DNA of 64,000 nt from Scenedesmus sp. ARA3 (taxonomy: Eukaryota; Chlorophyta; Chlorophyceae; Sphaeropleales; Scenedesmaceae): contig RWJK01001878.1 in NCBI GenBank assembly GCA_004335835.1, positions 1 to 64,000 on the forward strand, written 5' to 3'. Positions 46,091 through 58,010 of this stretch are shown here, one piece after another (the stretch's first letter is position 1; the number at the start of each line of letters is the position of its first letter). The notes under the pieces were generated by a model. The model searched no databases. It had not been told where the DNA came from and saw only the letters and a list, made by a program, of their open reading frames with translations. Both the position numbers and the translations under genes were made by a program.

Positions 46091-47335
46091 AACAAAATCA
46101 CACAACAGCAGCTACTTGGTGCCAGCGCAGGACTTGCTGTGCACATGCATGCCAACAGCCTACTAACTGCCACAGCTTGCAAAGTTTGCTGAACCTGCAG
46201 GTGCCACATGCCAATGTCTCCTGACCTCAAGCAAGCATTGCCAACCACAACTATTGCTGGTCGGTGAGGTGTTTGGGTGTGCAGCAGCAACAGCCTGGGA
46301 TGCTTTGTACACCCGGTGCTGGGCCAGCGCCAGGTAGCAATGCTGTGAGCTGATTGAATTACAAGTCAAGCTGTGTGATGATGGGTGTATGCACCTTGCG
46401 CAAGGTGGAGCCCTGCGGTGTTGGTAGGCAGACATGCTGGACAAACAATTGGGTGTGGTGCATGAGTCAGCAGTGCTGTCAGCATGCACTTGTGACACAG
46501 GTTGCCTCTTCAAGTTGTTTACTGCAACTGTGACAGGCAGCATATGCTGGGGACCATTCACCCATGTCGTCTGATGCTGAACTTGCGGCAATCAAAGCAT
46601 GACCTCACTGACACAGCACAATGCAAATACTCTGTCAACAGCTACTAGTAGTGCTGTCTTGCTGCAGCTGCTGCTGAGCACGCTGCTGGCGTTTGTTGTT
46701 GTCTGATTTTGTTGGATGTATCCACTGTTGAGAGTGCACATTACTACGTATTAGTGGCATGGGAAGACAGCATGTGTTGCGCAGTACGCATGGAAAGGTG
46801 CTTTACAGAATCACAAGCCAGAGACAATGACAAAATAGCAGCCCTGATGGCTTGCTGTGTCAGCTGGACTGATGGCAGTGCAGCTTAAAATGCTGGATGT
46901 TTCTGTACAAGTAGCACCAGCCACGGCCACCAGCTAGTGCCAGTGACCACAGTAGTACAGTGTGCTGGCCATCTGCACAAGGCATCATGGAAATGGACGA
47001 ATTCTGAACAATCATGTGCAGCATCGTGCCAGATAAGAAGGCCTGCAGACGTTGCTGTGCATGCAGCATATCACAGCTGGAGTCAGTCAGGTTGACAACT
47101 TGAGTGCTGCGCTGCTGGTACCTAAGCAGTGTGACAAACCACTCTCAGATCTTCTATTCATCAAACCATCTTTCAACGGCCGACGTCAAACAACACACTG
47201 CTGGCCAACCACCTGCCACAGCACCAGCGTGGCAGTGTAGCAAGCCCCAAACGTGTACACACCACACATCCACCAGCACCTTCAAGAATCGTCCACATCA
47301 TCTGCCACGGTTGCCCTGCAGCAACCTCCACTGCG
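46091..47335. other. Gene-free stretch before the transporter gene's stop
   Basis: No gene supported. The + strand changes from G/T-rich (46200-46850) to A/C-rich (about 47050-47335), as expected between convergent 3' flanks. A ttaca (TGTAA in the transporter's sense) lies at about 46802-46806. Confidence 0.45.
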
Positions 47336-49050
47336 CTACCTGCAGTACACCAGCTGCTGCTGTGGCTGCCACTGCTGCTGCTGCAGGTTTGATACAGGTG
47401 TCCTTGTCTCCATCACATCCTGTACTGCCACAAGCGGCCGGAACCCTTCCTTCTGCTGCTGAACCCAGGGTGACGCTGAAACCTGCCTCACTCGGTGCGG
47501 CTGGATGTAGACCATGGCATCAGTGCCACTGCATTTCATCACCTTTGCAGGGTCTTCTGCAGCCCAGTATGCTGCTGTCTTGATGGGGGCCTCCAAAATC
47601 AGCCGCTGCTTCAGCTGACCTGCACGCACTACCAAAGCTCTGCCCCAGGCATGTAATGCCAGCCCCAGCACTGCAACTCCCAAGCCACCCCACTGCATTG
47701 GCGGGATCATTCCAGCAGCAAAGCTGGAGTGCCAAGGGTACAGGAACGCAGTACCCAGGCTGAATGCTGCTGTTGTTGTTACTTCCATCAGGCTCACTGT
47801 CAGGGCTGAGCTTGCCTGTACTGCCACAATCGTCAGCAGGCAGTACACTGTGAATGTACTGCTACTGGCCAGGAGGGTGGGCAGTGCAGCTTTCCAGCCA
47901 GCAAAGGTAGCAACAAGCTTTGGTGCTTCGAGCAGAAGCGCTGGCGCTGCCAGCACAAGCATTGCATACCATGCAATGTGTGTTTGCACTGCCAGAGGTG
48001 GCGGGCCAGCTGGCATGACAACATCTTCTTCGTCACTAACACAGCCGGTGCTGCTGCTGCTGGCGCGGTTGCTGGTGCTCGCGCTGCTGCTGGTGCGCAG
48101 TAGGCTGCTGCCGCTGCTGCTGGTGCGTCCCCCTAGGCTCATTGCGTGAGGCAGCGTGTCAACCCGCTGCTGCAGAGCCTTCTGCAGCATGCAGATGCTG
48201 CCAGCTTGCAGGAAGATGCCGCTGGCTTGCAGGACAGCTATGGCGGCTTGCAGGAAAAGGCCTGTTGACCTCCAGAACCAGAAGATGTGTTGGCCCTCAT
48301 AGCTGGCAAGACCAGCACCGGCAGATATGGCCAGTACCAGCAGCGTACTCCACAGTGGCCAAGGTGACTGCAAATGCATCAGCAGGCTGATACCCAGGAC
48401 CAGCACAGGGGCACAGGACTGCAGTGGGAGCAGCAAACAAAGCAGCAGCGGCAGGGAGTTTGGGGGATGCAAGGATCTGGAGAATGCTTCAATTGCGCAG
48501 GTGCAGCAAGCAGTTCCTGCACAGAGGCTCTGAGAGGGTAGTGTTCTGGTGTACATGCAGACTCTGAGAGGTGCGTATGTACCAGAGCTCTGAAACGGCA
48601 TAAGCAAAACCAGCTGGACGTCGAGCACAGCATGAGTCTTGCCAGAACAAGGCATCAGGGTCTTGCAATTGCCTGGCAGAGTTGCTGCTCACTGCTCACC
48701 TTGAGCACTGCAGTGGCTGGGATGGAAGTGGCTTCAATGGTCTGCAGCAGGGCATACGCTGCCATGCTGCCGCCCAGCAACAGCCCTACAATCAACAGCT
48801 GCTTCTGCTTGGATGGGCCCGCATCCTCCGACTTCGTCGCTGCATATTCTGCTTGGTCGCCCAAGTCCAGTTTCAAGTTCAACACCAGTACTGCTGCTCG
48901 TGCGAACGCCCAGGCCGTCGCAGTGTGCAGCAAATACAACGAAAAGGGAAAGTCGAATCTGCTGAACTGCGCAGCATTTCCAGCAGCAGTTGCTGCCACC
49001 GCTGCGAACAGCCAGATCGCCGATCGTGCAAGCATTTCTGTGGAGCTCAT
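47336..49050 (-). CDS. DMT-superfamily (TPT / nucleotide-sugar) transporter
   Basis: Two exons, 49050-48700 and 48418-47336, joined in phase 0 to give 477 residues. About ten hydrophobic segments are visible. The join restores IPATAVLK-SCAPVLVLGISLL, the pattern of TPT-family proteins around the helix with the conserved Lys. The region ASSALTVSLMEVTTTAAFSL and following WGGLGVAVLGLALHAWG match the second half of the family. A cytoplasmic Ser-rich loop (GGRTSSSGSSLLRTSSSAS) sits between the two halves. The C-terminal ~100 residues are soluble and Gln-rich. Members export or import sugar phosphates or nucleotide sugars in Golgi, ER or plastid membranes. There is no obvious transit peptide. The substrate cannot be told. 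Confidence 0.83.
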
Positions 49051-50159
49051 TGCGGTATATTACATAACAACCGCATGGTTATGGTGCATACGCTGGAGGC
49101 TGAACAGGGCAGGGCAGTTTGCAACTTTCGCAGCAAGGCGACGGTCCACTTCCCCTGCAGAGGCGAATGAATACGCCAGCCGCTGTCATGCACCCGACAC
49201 ATACGTAGAGTATACGCCTATTTAATTGCTAAGTGTATTGAAGTTGATGAGGAGCAGAGGAGATCCAATATGTGGGGTAGCAACAGTGTTCGTACCCTCC
49301 AGTTGCAAGCAACATCATCATCTCAGGCATAAAAAAATGCTGTGAAAACCATGCAGTGGTGATTTCAAGATCGATCGCAGTTTCAGCACGCCTATCGCGA
49401 GGTGCTCCTCATTGCTCCTGCAGCAATCTCTGCACAAAGGCATTTAAAATTATTTCAAAGACAAAAGCGTCTTGTACTTGATTGCAGCCGCAAGAACCAG
49501 TTGCCTGTATCTGTGCACGCCCGTATGGCGGGAGCTGGCACTGGTGAGATGACACCAGTGGTGACGCCAATGTGCACTTCAGGTTGCGAGGCAGCCGGCT
49601 TGCAGAGCAGCTGCAGGGCCCCGAACGTACCTTTCATGACAAGCACAGCATTGTTGTTGCAGTGACGGCCAACAGCTGCGCACATATTGTCCCAGCAGAC
49701 AGCACAGCAATGGAACTGGCACCGTGCCTGGCTGCAGCCTGCAGCCGGGCTGCAGTTCCTGGACCTAAATCAACTCATTCGCTGTTCATCCGCAGCGTGA
49801 GCTCGCTGGTTCGTCGTCATGCTGGCACGTGGCAACAAGGTTCCTGCTAAACGCCCAGTGGCAACTTCTGTTGGCAGCCCGCGCTGCAGGTGTTGACAAG
49901 CATCACAGTCACAATTATTGGTATGGCTGGTTGTTCACAGAGAGTTTGCATATAGGTTGTGTAAGGAGTTTCAGCTGGTTGTGTCACGTATCACGAGTTG
50001 CAGAGACGACAATACGCGCCAGGCACCACGCATCCTGCATGATGCAGGAAAGCTGTGCAAAAAAAAAACAGCTGTGCAAGGGGGCCCCCAGTCTTGCTGA
50101 GCTCAGCAGCCTCGAGAGGCTCCAGCCTTTTCAGCCAGCACAGCACAAGGGGCTTCTGA

Positions 50160-50206
50160 ACCAGCATTGCTTGAAGGTGCGCAGTTATGCTTTTACCATG
50201 CATAAA
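50160..50206 (+). repeat. Dispersed repeat, copy 2
   Basis: Contains CCAGCATTGCTTGAAGGTGC and then a T-rich stretch, like the copies at 8604 and 61128-61170. Confidence 0.55.
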
Positions 50207-50608
50207 ATCGTCCTATTTACAAGGCGTCTTCCTGGTATGTGAAGCCTGGTATGTGAACCCAGTTACAATCCTTGTCCTTCTATAAAAAAAGGCAACACAC
50301 TACTGCAACAGCCCAATGGGCAGAGAGTTATATTCTGCAGCTGCACCAACATGGCAACACCTGCAGGGATGCAGCAGCAATGCCCACGCACAAATATGTT
50401 AAGCAATCACTGGCTCAACAGCAAACACGCAGTGCTCCTGCTGCGCTTGCCATGCCTGCTGCAGCTTGCATCTGCAGCCACAGCCTCTGTGCACTGCTAC
50501 CACTAACACCCTCCAACAGCCAGCACCACTGCAGCCAGTTGCATTCACCTCCGCCTCTAAAAACCACCCCACAACCCAACCCCTCCTGCTGAACCATCCT
50601 CAGCACCC

Positions 50609-50613
50609 TTACA
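50609..50613 (-). terminator. TGTAA poly(A) signal candidate, bL31
   Basis: Reads TGTAA on the minus strand, 82 bp past the stop codon. Confidence 0.45.
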
Positions 50614-50694
50614 ACTGCAATCCAGCACACCACCCTGCACCCTGCAGCTGATCTCAGCAGCAGCAGCAGCAGCAGCAGCAGGGATAGCCCCAGC

Positions 50695-50992
50695 TCAGCG
50701 CCTCTTCTTCTTTGTGGCCTTGGCCTTGCCCCCAATCCTCTTCATACCCTCATCCTCGGTGGCTGGACCAGATGAGCCTGCTGCTGCGCCGATCTCGGCA
50801 AACTCCTCGAGCCCACCAAACCTCTTCTTAAACTTGTTCAGCTGGCCCTCGTCCACGATCATGAGGGAGCTGTTGCCCTGGTAGAAGGGGTGGTTGCCTG
50901 CGGCAGCAGCAGCAGCAGCAATGGTGAGGCAAAGCACAGCACTCCACGATTATGAGGGAGCTGTTGCCCTGGTAGAAGGGGTGGTTGCCTGC

Positions 50993-51049
<57 letters not shown>

Positions 51050-51099
51050 NNNNNNNNNNNNNNNNNNNNNNNNNNNNNNNNNNNNNNNNNNNNNNNNNN

Positions 51100-51154
<55 letters not shown>

Positions 51155-52469
51155 TGGTGAGGAGAAGCACAGCAGTCCACAATCATGAGGGGGCTGTTGC
51201 CCTGGTAGAAGGGGTGGTTGCCTGCTGCAGCAGCAGCAGTGCAGCAGCACGCGGACAGTCATGAATACAGCAAGATATTTTGCGATATGGAGGTGGACGT
51301 GCACATTTGCGTCAATAAAATATGCACAAAAGACCTGGCTGCCATTGCCTGCTCAGCTGCTGGTTACAGGCATCGCATCAGCTGGGTTGTGCCAGGTGAA
51401 GAAGGAATAGCGGGCGCGCAGCAAGCACGTGATGATGAGCGCAGGCTGCTGCTGCAGCTGATTACGCCATTTGCATGAAAACTGCGGTGCGGTGCTGTAT
51501 GTAGCAGCCTAGGTGCAAGGCTACTGGGTGCGATGTTGCGGACCGGCTCAGTGTCTGCCGCCAAATGCAAGCCAACAGACAGCCTGATGACTACCCTCTG
51601 TTGCTGAAACACTGCCGCCTGGCACAGCGCTGATGTTCAGCTCCCAAGAACAAAGCACCTGCACCACTACATATGCCGCTGCCACTGCCGCTGCTGTTAC
51701 AACAGCTTCTGCGCTAAACTGCCGGCCTGGCATGCGGTGTCTGGTTTTCAACAGGGCATGTGTGCTGCATGCACGCACCAGGCAAGCTCCTGGTGATGTT
51801 CCCGTTGCTGCTGTGCTGCTGCAGTGCTGCTGGGCTGCTGCAGTGCTAGCTGCGTCCAACTACAAGGAGGGTTTCGAATTGGCAAAGAGAAGCCTGCGCC
51901 TTGCATGCTTGCTACCGCACCCTGTATGCCAATGCTGCTGGCTTCATTACTGCTGCACAGCTGCTGCCACTAGTGCTGACGCAACTGCTGCTGCCGCTGC
52001 CGATTGCAACATCAAATGCGCCGCTGCAACATCTACTGCTGTGAATGCTTCTCTTGTTGTTGTTGCGCTATCGTTGACGCTGCTGCTGCTGCTGCTATGC
52101 TGCAGGGCGTCACGAAGGGTGGGTGCCCTGACGGCCAGGCTTCCGCCGACTGGCTGCCATACAGCCACATCAGCTGCTGCAGAAACATCCTGAACTAACC
52201 AAAGATGCTTCAATTCACACAGCAGCCTAGCTCTCTTGCCCACCTGAGTAGATATCCACATTGTATTGCTGCTTGGTGCCGCCCACTGTCATGACCTCCA
52301 CACCATTGCAGAACACCTTTGCCTCGTCATACCACTCCGGGTGGATGTCCCTCTTGCGCATGGTGGCTGCGGTGACGCCCTGCGTGATTGGCTGACGCCT
52401 GCTGAGGCCTGCACCAGCCTTGAAGGCAGCCACACGGCTGCCGCAGAAGCTGCTGACTGCGTATGCCAT
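50695..52469 (-). CDS. PRPL31: Plastid 50S ribosomal protein bL31
   Basis: Two exons, 52469-52244 and 50897-50695, give 142 residues. The N-terminus ([19 protein letters not shown]) is a plastid transit peptide. The bacterial-type L31 core follows: [34 protein letters not shown], then [18 protein letters not shown] and KFKKRFGG. A basic tail ([10 protein letters not shown]) ends it. Zinc-ligand cysteines of the C+ type are absent apart from one, as in many plastid L31. It binds near the 5S rRNA/central protuberance and the intersubunit bridge. The 1.35-kb intron ends with CTG tracts and at least two copies of the second exon's start. It is head-to-head with the LPA3-like gene. Confidence 0.94.
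50902..51245 (-). repeat. bL31: (CTG)n tracts with upstream copies of exon 2 start
   Basis: Copies of acceptor plus exon 2 start (encoding [13 protein letters not shown]) lie at 50940-50990 and 51183-51222, each preceded in the sense direction by a CTG tract (50998-51152 including the gap; 51223-51245). The real exon starts at 50897. Confidence 0.9.
51050..51099. other. Assembly gap (50 N) inside CAG repeat
   Basis: Exactly 50 Ns within the (CAG)n of the bL31 intron. The repeat length and possible further exon copies are unresolved. Confidence 0.95.
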
Positions 52470-52889
52470 TGCTGCGCTGCTTGCCGTTTACAGGCAAATT
52501 CAATGAAATGTGCACTCCGACAGCAATGCTAGCCGAAACAGTGCACAGGCAGCTTGGACCACAAGTCAGGCCGTCACTCGAATTCGCAAGCAGCACCTAT
52601 TCCAACCGCAACAATCCTATGGAAGTTGATTCAACACGATCGTTGCATCAACAAACGCAGCCATGCCTCAACCAGGTACGGGACCTGAATCGCAATGTAA
52701 CAACAGCTGTTGAGGAGCGCAATGAGTTGCCGAGCGCGCTAATCACCTTGATGCAAGATAAGCTGTTACCGAAGTAGCTGGTGCATTGCTGGTTGCTGAG
52801 TTGACTTCGTCGACTCGATCTTCCTTTCCCGCTCGCACATTGGCACAGTTCGACAGTTCTTAAACTTTTATCAGCAAAGTAAGATCCCC
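52470..52889. promoter_or_regulatory. Divergent promoter region, bL31 / LPA3-like
   Basis: 420 bp between two start codons pointing away from each other, both for plastid proteins. No clear TATA box is visible. Confidence 0.5.
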
Positions 52890-55607
52890 ATGAAGACGCT
52901 GCAACACACTCACCATGCCAGGGGGTCACCCCACTGCATCCAGCACAGGTCAAGGGGTTACTCACTTCGTGCTAGGGCAGCACCTGCTGCGGTGCAGCAG
53001 GACACTGTTCCTCTGCCTCGTGACGTATCGTCCATGGTGCAGCAGGCAGCCGAGGCTGTGCAGAGGTGGGCAGAGCACCAACTTCTACTACTAGGTATAG
53101 CACTGTCATAGAGATCCAGTGCTGCATACCTTCATTGCAGAGGCAGACACACAGCACATTCCAAAGTCTTAGCAGCAAAAGGCCGTTAGTGTTCTGTTCC
53201 CTGCAACTCAGCGTGCTCTCCTACAGCAGACATGGGGAACAACCGGGAAAGAAGCATCGCTGCAGATCTGCCACCTACCCGGCGGTCACCGCACCGCCCG
53301 TTGTACACACGCTTGCAGGAACTGAGCGGTCGCCTGCAGGAACCACTGCTTAGGTATTGGTGAAAACACACACAGCCAACATTACATCTCGAATGTGCCT
53401 TCTATCATTCTTCGTCACGGTATGCTGCGCGTCCGTGTCACATGAGGACGGTCCTCTGCCTGTTCTGGCTGTCCTGCAGGGCACAGGCCGCAGGCAAGCA
53501 GCGCCAGATTGTGGAGGTGATCAACCCCATCAATGAAAAGGCCAACAACTTTCTGGCCACAGGTGTGCACAGCAACACCAAACGGTAACAAGTGCAGCAC
53601 CATGCTGTGGGTCAAACCATACAAGCGAATTTGTCGTTCACAAGCAGGTAGCATCGTGATATAAAATGCTGGCAACGCACACGGCTGCGCTTGGTCCATC
53701 TCAGCCTGCATGTCATCATCTTCCTACTGCCGCAACAAACGCATGCAGAGGCGCTGATGCAACCCTTGTCTGCTGCTGCTGCAGAGGCAATGGATTACCC
53801 CTGCTCAAACATGAAGGAGTTTGAGACCATTGTGGGCGTGACAAAGGCGCTGCTGCAGCAGCTGACAGGCGCCGCAGCGCAGATCAAGGTCCAGAGGATC
53901 GACGAAGGCGGCATCGATGGGGACCTGTGTGCTATCGTGACAGCGGGAGACAAGCAGGCAGTGGCTGTGGTGTGGCCGACAGCTGAAAAGCTGAAGCAGA
54001 TCAAGCAGCTGGCAGAGGTGAGACAGCTGTATGATCAACTGATGTATAACTGTTGTATATACAACTGTCGTATCAACAATAACACGCAGCAAGAAGCATC
54101 AAGTAGCAGGCAAGCAATAAGCCGCAATTGCAACGGGCACTCCGCTGTTGTCTATGCCTATCGCACCACGGAATTGCGCTGCTAGAAGGCACCAAGGAGC
54201 CGCAGAAGCTTGCAGGACAGCAGGGCTATGGCTGCATCTTTTCAAGCAAACCTCTGCTCCCTGACGTCGCCGCATTGCTGCTAACCAACACCCGTAACTT
54301 ACGTTGCAAATGACGCTGTGCTGCTTGCAGGACAAGGCCATCCAGTTACTGCTGGTGGTGCAGCCGCTATGGAAGGTATGTGGCTGGGACAACTTAATTT
54401 AGTTCTGATGTGTGCTCCTGGCGATGAGGTTTGTCTGTTGCAGCAACGTTGTGGTTCAATTGATGCCAACTCTTCACTGACACGGACAATCGCAGCGTAC
54501 GTCAGGCTTTTTGGCGCTTGCATGATGATGGGCAGTGTGCTTCTGATGTGGTAGCACTGCCAACCGCTGGGGCTGCTGCTGCTCTGCGCTGACGCCTGCG
54601 CCCTCTGCTGCTGCCTCTGCCGCCTGCGTGGCTGTGCACGATGCACGGCTGTGCGTGTTGTATCACACGGAATATCACAAAACCGACTATGCTGCATAGA
54701 CCGAGGGCAACCTGGTGTCTGAGCTGGGCTTTGGTCCCTGGCGCAAGGCCAACGAGGACTTCCTGGCCACCTTCGAGCGCAGCTACCAGGTATGTCATAA
54801 TGGTGTGTAATGTGTAATGTAAGATTGTCATATGACAGAGGCATCTGACCAGCTGTCACTGCTCAGAAAGCAATTGACTGGCTTTGCTGCTAATTTGCTG
54901 CTGGTTGGCACTTATGCACAGCAAGCACAGCTACCAGGTGCGCCCAGCTGCATGTGTCTCTGGCGTGATCCCCGGCTTGCAACACGTTTTCAAGCACACA
55001 TAGCAAGCAGGCATGGCGTTCGATATGTTGCGCATGTCATTTTAAACAGCTTGCAGTACATACACTCCCTGCTGCTGGCAATGCTGTCCAGGGTGTCTCT
55101 TCAGCTTCATGTTATGATCTCGTCACGCAGGCACTGGGCGCCCAGCAGACATCTGCACACATTTACCTTTCGATGTGCTCTGCTTTTCTGTGTGCAGCTG
55201 TATGAGCAGCGCATTGGTGCGCCTAGTTCTGTGGACCTACGAACAGGTTGGTGCACACAGCTCTTGCAGTGTGTAGGGCTGGTAGCAGCAGCCCGGCCTA
55301 AGCATCCAATACGTGCAATGGTTGAGAGCAACATATGGTGCTTGGTCCTTCCGACACACACACCAGCTGCAAGCAGGTCTCCGCTAATATATGCAGCTGA
55401 CAAACAGCTCAGGTAACGGTGCCTCCAGTCATGCTGCGCGCAGGGCAGTGGCAGCAGCGCTGGCAGCTGTTGACTGCTGCTGGTTGCGATTAGGATTGAG
55501 GTGCACAGCGCGCAGCGTTCTGCATGGGCTGTTGTCCTTCCTTACGGTAGCCACTGTGACAGAAACTAGCTTACTACTTCTCTTTTCACTCCCCGGCTTC
55601 AGCTGCC

Positions 55608-55677
<70 letters not shown>

Positions 55678-57299
55678 CAGGCACGCGCTATGCCAGCGGC
55701 GCTGTGCTGCGTGTGCTGCGCAGCTTCCCCGGCAGCTGGACGGTGCACGTGGTGTCAGCAGACGGGGCCAGCCAGGTGCGCCGCTGTACAATCCAGACAT
55801 GAAAAATTGGTGTGCTGCTGCGATGCCTGACTTATGGCACTGCTGCAAGCGTAGCTCCTGGCAGCTGAGTAGGCTACGTGGTGTCAGCAGATGGCGCCAG
55901 CCGGGCGCGCTGGTGCATTGGTGCCTGACACCTGAGCCATGCAACTGCTGCATGTGTCGCTGTGTTGCTATTAACAGCAGCTGGACAGAGCACGTGGTCT
56001 CTGCGGATGGGGCCAGCCAGGTGCGCTGCTGCTGCCAATGCCGCCAATGCTGCGCTGCGTTGCCTCCGTCAGTTGCCTGCTTTACCTCCGCTGCATGTGT
56101 TGCTGTCAGCAGCTGAGTAGCGCGCGTTAGTCACCGCAGACGCAGCTAGCCAGGTGCGCCGCTGCTTTGCTGCCAAACGCCTACAGCACCTGGTGTTGTT
56201 CCTGCTGATGTTGTGCCGCTTGCTTGTGCCATATGTGTGCAGGCGGTTGGCGGCACACAGAGCAAGCCCACCTACAAGGAGGTTGAGACGTTGGTGGATG
56301 CTACTAACCAAACATTAGGAAGCTGCAGCACCTATGTGTCAGCAACTTGTCTGTGGTTGTGCTTGCTGCTGATTCATTTGCGTGCAGGCAGTTGGCGGCA
56401 CGCAGAGCAAGCCCACTTACAAGGAGGTTGAGGGCCTGGTGGATGCTGCTTCCAAAGAAGCAATAGTTGTCAGCTCTTGCAAACCAGGAATACTGCCTGC
56501 GCTGTTGTTCGTGCTGTGTGTGCAGGCGGTCGGCGGCACAGCAAATAAGCCTACCTACAAGGAGGTTGAGGGCCTGGTAAATGCTGCTCGCAAGGCAAAG
56601 ATGGAGATCTTCAAGGTGGCAGCAGAAGCAACGAGCTTGGACAGGGAAGCGGTGAGCTACAACATGATACCGAAGGCATGATGACCAATTGCTTTTGCAA
56701 CAGGGTAGAAACATGTGGGCCCTGATGACTTTGTGAATGTATATTCACGGCTTGACATCATCATTGTTGATACCACTTTCAAGTGGAGATGCGCCCGGAA
56801 CGCACCCAAGTAGCAGCACTGAACAGTAGTGGATGCATCCACTGCCATATGGCAGTGCAATGGAGATGACTGAATGCTCAGTCTTCAAACCCCCGCAACA
56901 TTAACATCACCCAATGGTTCCTGGTGCCTTCCTGGTTTCTATGCGTGCTGCAGGGCATCCGCTCAGCAGAGGAGGTGGAGGTAGCAGCATTGCTGGCTTT
57001 GTTTTCCCTGCTGTCTCACACATACGGAATTCTGCTGATCTATTGTCTCTATGTCCTGCAGGGCATCCGGTCAGCAGAGGAGGTGGAGGTAGCTGCTGCA
57101 CCCGGCAGCGGCGCATTCTACTCGCCAGCAGAGGTGCAGGCCATGGACCCCAAGCAGGTACTGGGCACAGCAGACATGTCACCCGCATGCTGCACTACGT
57201 TATGTTTGCTACATGTCAAGTCCTTGTGCTTGCCAGCAGAGGTTCATGGTGTGCCCACCCAAAGCAGCTCTAACTTGAGTTGAAAGCCCACTGTCACCC

Positions 57300-57354
<55 letters not shown>

Positions 57355-57502
57355 GCAGATCCGGCGCGTGCTGGTCAACCTGGGGCTGCCAGGCGCAGGC
57401 ACGCCAGTGAAGCTGCAGCAACGCTGCCTGGCAGTAGCGGAGGCAGTGGCAGCAGGCCAGAGCCTCAACGATGCAGTTGAGGAGGCGCGCAAGCTCAGAT
57501 GA
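52890..57502 (+). CDS. LPA3: DUF1995 protein, LPA3-like PSII accumulation factor
   Basis: Ten exons: 52890-53094, 53494-53562, 53785-54017, 54331-54375, 54700-54789, 55198-55246, 55681-55775, 56526-56615, 57062-57157 and 57359-57502. Phases agree; 371 residues. After a His/Arg/Ser transit peptide comes PLPRDVSSMVQQAAEAVQRW, then INEKANNFLATEAMDYPCSN, VQRIDEGGIDGDLCAIV, AVVWPTAEKLKQIKQLAE, SELGFGPWRKANEDFLATFE, YEQRIGAPSSVDLRTGTRYA, the pattern I associate with DUF1995 proteins such as LPA3. LPA3 helps PSII assembly by acting with LPA2 on CP43. The C-terminal ~130 residues (KPTYKEVEGLVNAARKAK, IRRVLVNLGLPGAGTP) are less familiar. The acceptor of exon 2 (after CCGCAG at 53493) was chosen on phase. 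Exons 7, 8, 9 and 10 have partial copies nearby. Confidence 0.84.
55850..56168 (+). repeat. LPA3: three downstream copies of exon 7 end plus donor
   Basis: The segment encoding HVVSADGASQ with GTGCGC donor (55741-55785) recurs at about 55858-55906, 55975-56030 and 56105-56165. Each keeps the AGCCAGGTGCGC-like junction or a close variant. Confidence 0.85.
56236..56460 (+). repeat. LPA3: two upstream copies of exon 8 start
   Basis: Acceptor plus AVGGTQSKPTYKEVE is present at 56244-56310 and 56388-56460, then in the real exon at 56526. The two upstream copies lack the exon 8 end. Confidence 0.9.
56950..56998 (+). repeat. LPA3: upstream copy of exon 9 start
   Basis: CTGCAG acceptor plus GIRSAEEVEVAA, 109 bp upstream of the real copy at 57062. 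A decayed copy of the exon 9 end lies at 57231-57265. Confidence 0.88.
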
Positions 57503-57554
57503 CATGTTAATATCACGTTGGTACACGCTTGCAATGAAGAATGTGCGGGTGCTG

Positions 57555-57740
57555 AGAGGCAGTGGCAGCAGGCCAGAGCCTCAACAATGCAGTTGAGGAA
57601 GCGCGCAAGCTCAGATGACATGTTAATATCACGTTTGCGATGAAGAATGTCCGGGTGCGAAAAGACAGTGGCTGCCGGCCCGAGTCTTAACAATGCAGTT
57701 GAGGAGGCGCGCAAGCTCAGATGACATGTTGATGACATAT
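57555..57740 (+). repeat. LPA3: two copies of the terminal exon end and 3' flank
   Basis: The segment encoding VAAGQSLNDAVEEARKLR, the stop and ACATGTTAATATCACG recur at about 57558-57635 and 57664-57745. The stop context is kept in both. Confidence 0.9.
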
Positions 57741-57978
57741 GATGAAGCTTGGTGTTTGCGGTGAAGAATGCAAGGGTGCAACTGTTGTGGGCGGGCAGCG
57801 GAGAGTGATGAGAAGTTGGAGGGTGGTGTGCTGCAGGTAGCAGCGCCTGACACGAGCCTTCAGCTGAGAATGACCTGTAGTGAAGTGAAAGCTTCCACAT
57901 GCAGGGGTGTCTAAGTTGTCGTGTTTCAGGTGTTGCTGTGGCTTATTTTTGTGTGACAGTGTTGAAATGATGATGATA

Positions 57979-57997
57979 GTGGTCCTTCAAGGACCAC
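57979..57997 (+). other. Perfect hairpin just before poly(A) signal
   Basis: GTGGTCCTT, one base, AAGGACCAC, nine bases before TGTAA at 58006-58010. Probably part of the 3' end of the LPA3 transcript. Confidence 0.55.
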
Positions 57998-58005
57998 AGC
58001 AGTGC

Positions 58006-58010
58006 TGTAA
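58006..58010 (+). terminator. TGTAA poly(A) signal candidate, LPA3
   Basis: TGTAA 504 bp past the stop codon and just after the hairpin at 57979-57997. Confidence 0.5.

Larger units (their letters stand above)
49051..50694. other. Region between transporter start and bL31 stop
   Basis: Promoter side of the transporter and 3' flank of bL31. No gene is supported; short frames at 49402-49685 on both strands have no recognisable features. It holds copy 2 of the dispersed repeat (about 50160-50206) and ttaca at 50609-50613, a TGTAA in bL31's sense 82 bp past its stop. Confidence 0.45.

Noticed and set aside
45407..46105. 232-residue minus-strand open frame over the Ala-rich ORF
   Set aside because: Composition mirrors the + strand ORF; it would run through the tRNA-like element and A-rich tract.
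49402..49685. Small gene on either strand
   Set aside because: Both strands are open for about 80 residues but neither shows a domain, signal or splice partner.
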